Both the position numbers and the translations under genes were made by a program. The notes beneath the pieces are model-generated. The model worked only from the letters and a program-made list of their open reading frames with translations, searched no databases and was not told where the DNA came from. 64,000 nt of DNA, taken from NCBI GenBank assembly GCA_013289765.1, contig JABCZI010000005.1, positions 186,001-250,000 on the forward strand, read 5' to 3'. This DNA is from Acidobacteriota bacterium (GTDB lineage Bacteria > Acidobacteriota > Terriglobia > Terriglobales > Acidobacteriaceae). Below are positions 62,211 to 64,000 of this stretch, one piece after another; position 1 is the first letter of the stretch, and the number at the start of each line of letters is the position of its first letter.

Positions 62211-62636
62211 TCAGGAGGGTGGAGGAGATCGCCTGTTTTCTTCCCCACTATGCTGGTGTTGCACCATCGCCTTTTCCAATTCTTTCTGGTGATCGGTAAG
62301 CAGAGCATGAATCTGGCGATGGGTTTCGTCGCTGATCGCGTGAATCTCCGGTCCAAGCTCCTCCCGCGATGCTTTCGGATTCTTATCGAGCAGCGCCTGT
62401 ATCTTGTCGTGGTGCTCCTGCAGCAGAGGACGGACGCGTCGCCGCTGTTCCGGAGTCAACTCCAGATCTTTAGTAAGGCTAGCAAGTTTCTGGTCGATTG
62501 GTTGCGGCGTATGGATATGCTGAAGGTGCTCCCGTGCTGATGGCTGTTGTGCCCCATTATCCTGAGTTACGGCGTGGGCGGCACTTCCGAGCATGAGCAT
62601 AACCCCACATGCAAGCCCAAAAGTTAGATTCTGCAT
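62211..62636 (-). CDS. Spy/CpxP-like periplasmic protein
   Basis: Start ATG 62636 because AAGGAGGT precedes it; 141 residues. Signal peptide MQNLTFGLACGVMLMLGSAAHAV. A helical region KLASLTKDLELTPEQRRRVRPLLQEHHDKIQALL with the L-T-x-x-Q motif of the Spy/CpxP group, then DETHRQIHALLTDHQKELEKAM. Such proteins are periplasmic chaperones or metal/envelope-stress sensors. Many His and Gln. Confidence 0.75.
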   Translation of the reverse strand: MQNLTFGLACGVMLMLGSAAHAVTQDNGAQQPSAREHLQHIHTPQPIDQKLASLTKDLELTPEQRRRVRPLLQEHHDKIQALLDKNPKASREELGPEIHAISDETHRQIHALLTDHQKELEKAMVQHQHSGEENRRSPPPS

Positions 62637-62752
62637 GGACCACAACCTCCTTGAGTATCCTTGACGCAATTTCAGCCGAGACTCTGATCTGAATAAGCCC
62701 GCACTGCTGCCACAAGTTGACTTAGTAGCGAGCCAATTCGAGTGATTCGTCT

Positions 62753-63070
62753 TCATGAACGATAGGTTCCTATCGAGAATGTCCCGACGGCAGGAGTCGG
62801 TTGAGATATGCAGGATTTGGAGTCTTCGGGTCCAGATACTTCCAGCCGTGTCTGCGTGACCTTGTTGATGATTGCTTTAGTGTCCGAGAGGCCTCCTGAC
62901 CGCGTGCCCATATCATCGACAAAGTTTCCTTGAATACTTCCCGAAGTAGAGCTTCCCCGGTTCACGGCGCGCAAGGCCGCAACCATTGAACCGACAATAC
63001 AAGCAGCCGTCAGCAAAATCATAGCGACTAAGAACAGACCATTCAGCAAGTCAACTGAACTCTCGAGCAT
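62753..63070 (-). CDS. Hypothetical membrane-anchored protein
   Basis: 105 residues from ATG 63070 (AGAGAGG at six bases). One transmembrane segment (LLNGLFLVAMILLTAACIVGSMVAAL) near the N terminus, then a Ser/Thr-rich tail with SGSIQGNFVDDMGTRSGG. Not recognised. Followed by the Spy-like gene on the same strand. The 63071-63495 gap upstream has no gene I can support. Confidence 0.5.
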   Translation of the reverse strand: MLESSVDLLNGLFLVAMILLTAACIVGSMVAALRAVNRGSSTSGSIQGNFVDDMGTRSGGLSDTKAIINKVTQTRLEVSGPEDSKSCISQPTPAVGTFSIGTYRS

Positions 63071-63495
63071 TCGCAACCTCTCTTTGCCTCAGATGTTATT
63101 CACGGTAGACTTACGATCGATCCGCCGGAATGTGATGCGGCCAATCTATTAGACAGGGGTTTGAGATTAGGGGTGGTAAAGAATCGTTTGGATCAGGTAA
63201 AAGCTTGTAATGATCGGGAAGTCTCCCAGTACGAAAGGCGCACCTCTGAGCTAATTCCGATCTTAAATACCCGGATCGCGCGACTGCATCAGACAGGCTC
63301 GCCTAATCACGATTGTGAACCGCGGCACTTGATTATAATGGCCTTGAAACCGAGCTCATGATTAACGGAATTGATGGGAATTCGGATCAGCCGTTCATCG
63401 TCGAATGGCATGGCGCAAGCTCGCGGGCTCTGTGCAACGCTACCCCCCGGAGCCGCCGTTCGCCTCACCCCATCCGTCAAAGCGGAGGTGCGTGA

Positions 63496-64000
63496 ATGAT
63501 GCCGCCAACCGCCCCCACGGTCTTCGTGGTTGACGACGATGACTTAGTGCGTGCCTCCATCCGAGGGATGCTGAAGTCGGTTGGCTTGCATTCCGAAACC
63601 TTCGGGACGCCTCAAGAGTTCTTGCGCAGCAAGCGGCCGAACGGGCCAAGTTGCCTGGTCCTGGATGTGAGACTTCCCGGAGTCAGCGGTTTGGATTTTC
63701 AACGCGAGTTGGTTAACGCCGGCCTTCGCATTCCTATCATCTTCATCACCGGCCACGGAGATATTCCGATGACCGTTAAGGCCATGAAGTCCGGGGCGGT
63801 CGAATTCCTGACGAAGCCATTCCGGGACCAGGACTTGCTGGATGCAATCTATCAAGCTTTGGATCGCGACCGGGTGATGCGTAAACAGCAGACCGAAGTT
63901 GGCGAGTTGCGAAAACTCTACGACGCGCTAACCGGACGCGAGCGCGAAGTTATGGGCCTGGTGGTTTCGGGCATGCTAAATAAACAAATAGCTTTTGAAC
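63496..64000 (+). CDS. FixJ-family two-component response regulator (truncated by window)
   Basis: Starts at ATG 63496 after GGAGGTG. 168 residues are in the window. Receiver domain: TVFVVDDDDLVRASIRGML with acidic residues, SCLVLDVRLPGVSG with the phosphoacceptor Asp, and FITGHGDIPMTVKAMKSGAVEFLTKPF. Then a LuxR-type HTH begins (LTGREREVMGLVVSGMLNKQIAFE) and runs off at 64000. Transcription factor; its histidine kinase is not in the window. Confidence 0.95.
   Translation, partial: MMPPTAPTVFVVDDDDLVRASIRGMLKSVGLHSETFGTPQEFLRSKRPNGPSCLVLDVRLPGVSGLDFQRELVNAGLRIPIIFITGHGDIPMTVKAMKSGAVEFLTKPFRDQDLLDAIYQALDRDRVMRKQQTEVGELRKLYDALTGREREVMGLVVSGMLNKQIAFE

Noticed and set aside
63161..63361. 66-codon plus-strand frame
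   Set aside because: No ribosome site, basic random-like composition, no similarity recognised.

Overview
The window looks like chromosomal DNA of an acidobacterium (phylum Acidobacteriota, probably class Terriglobia). Two adjacent secreted proteins carry the VWFA-related domain typical of that phylum. Other pointers are outer-membrane and porin genes throughout, an acidobacterial style of HAE-type RND pump, interspersed GC-rich hairpin repeats and moderate-to-high GC. This assignment is inference from gene content; there is no rRNA in the window. One tRNA gene (tRNA-Arg, CCU) is present. I see no CRISPR array, complete insertion sequence or prophage.

Layout. 1-6 kb: the N-terminal part of a coiled-coil porin, small secreted proteins, a beta-propeller lipoprotein and an OprP-like porin. 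6-15.3 kb: a minus-strand efflux operon reading adaptor, RND pump, second RND pump, TolC-type channel; the two pumps are a tandem duplication. 15.4-19.5 kb: small genes, a Crp/Fnr regulator, tRNA-Arg, a secreted alpha/beta hydrolase and a DUF309 protein. 19.7-24 kb: two VWFA-related proteins. 24.2-27.8 kb: a compact heptose operon with a GHMP kinase, a nucleotidyltransferase, a GmhA-GmhB fusion and a transaldolase. Together these could make an activated heptose from sedoheptulose 7-phosphate. 27.8-29.4 kb: a CBS protein and a PP2C phosphatase. 29.5-36.8 kb: an Rrf2 regulator behind a perfect palindrome, a sulfonate/nitrate/taurine-type ABC importer, a porin, a sulfite-oxidase-like molybdoenzyme and a cytochrome c. 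This reads as a sulfur-acquisition and sulfite-disposal module.

37.2-39.8 kb: lysS and three small genes. 39.8-52.6 kb: one long plus-strand energy operon, nuoA - PH-domain gene - nuoC-D-H-J-K-L-M-N - atpZ-I-B-E. nuoN overlaps atpZ and a strong bidirectional terminator closes the unit. nuoB, nuoE, nuoF, nuoG and nuoI are absent, as are the F1 and stalk genes of ATP synthase, so these must lie elsewhere in the genome. 52.6-61.8 kb: a HEAT/PilZ protein, two metallo-beta-lactamase-fold proteins, and a TetR/SnoaL/SDR/LysR neighbourhood with an SDR gene remnant. 61.8-64 kb: a Spy-like periplasmic protein, a small membrane protein and the start of a FixJ-type response regulator running off the end.

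The most interesting signals are the heptose operon with its fused enzyme, the Rrf2 palindrome and its sulfur module, the nuo-atp operon with missing subunits and repeat-filled spacers, an interspersed hairpin repeat that sits inside the reading frame of the cytochrome gene, and the altered proton-relay residues shared by the duplicated RND pumps.
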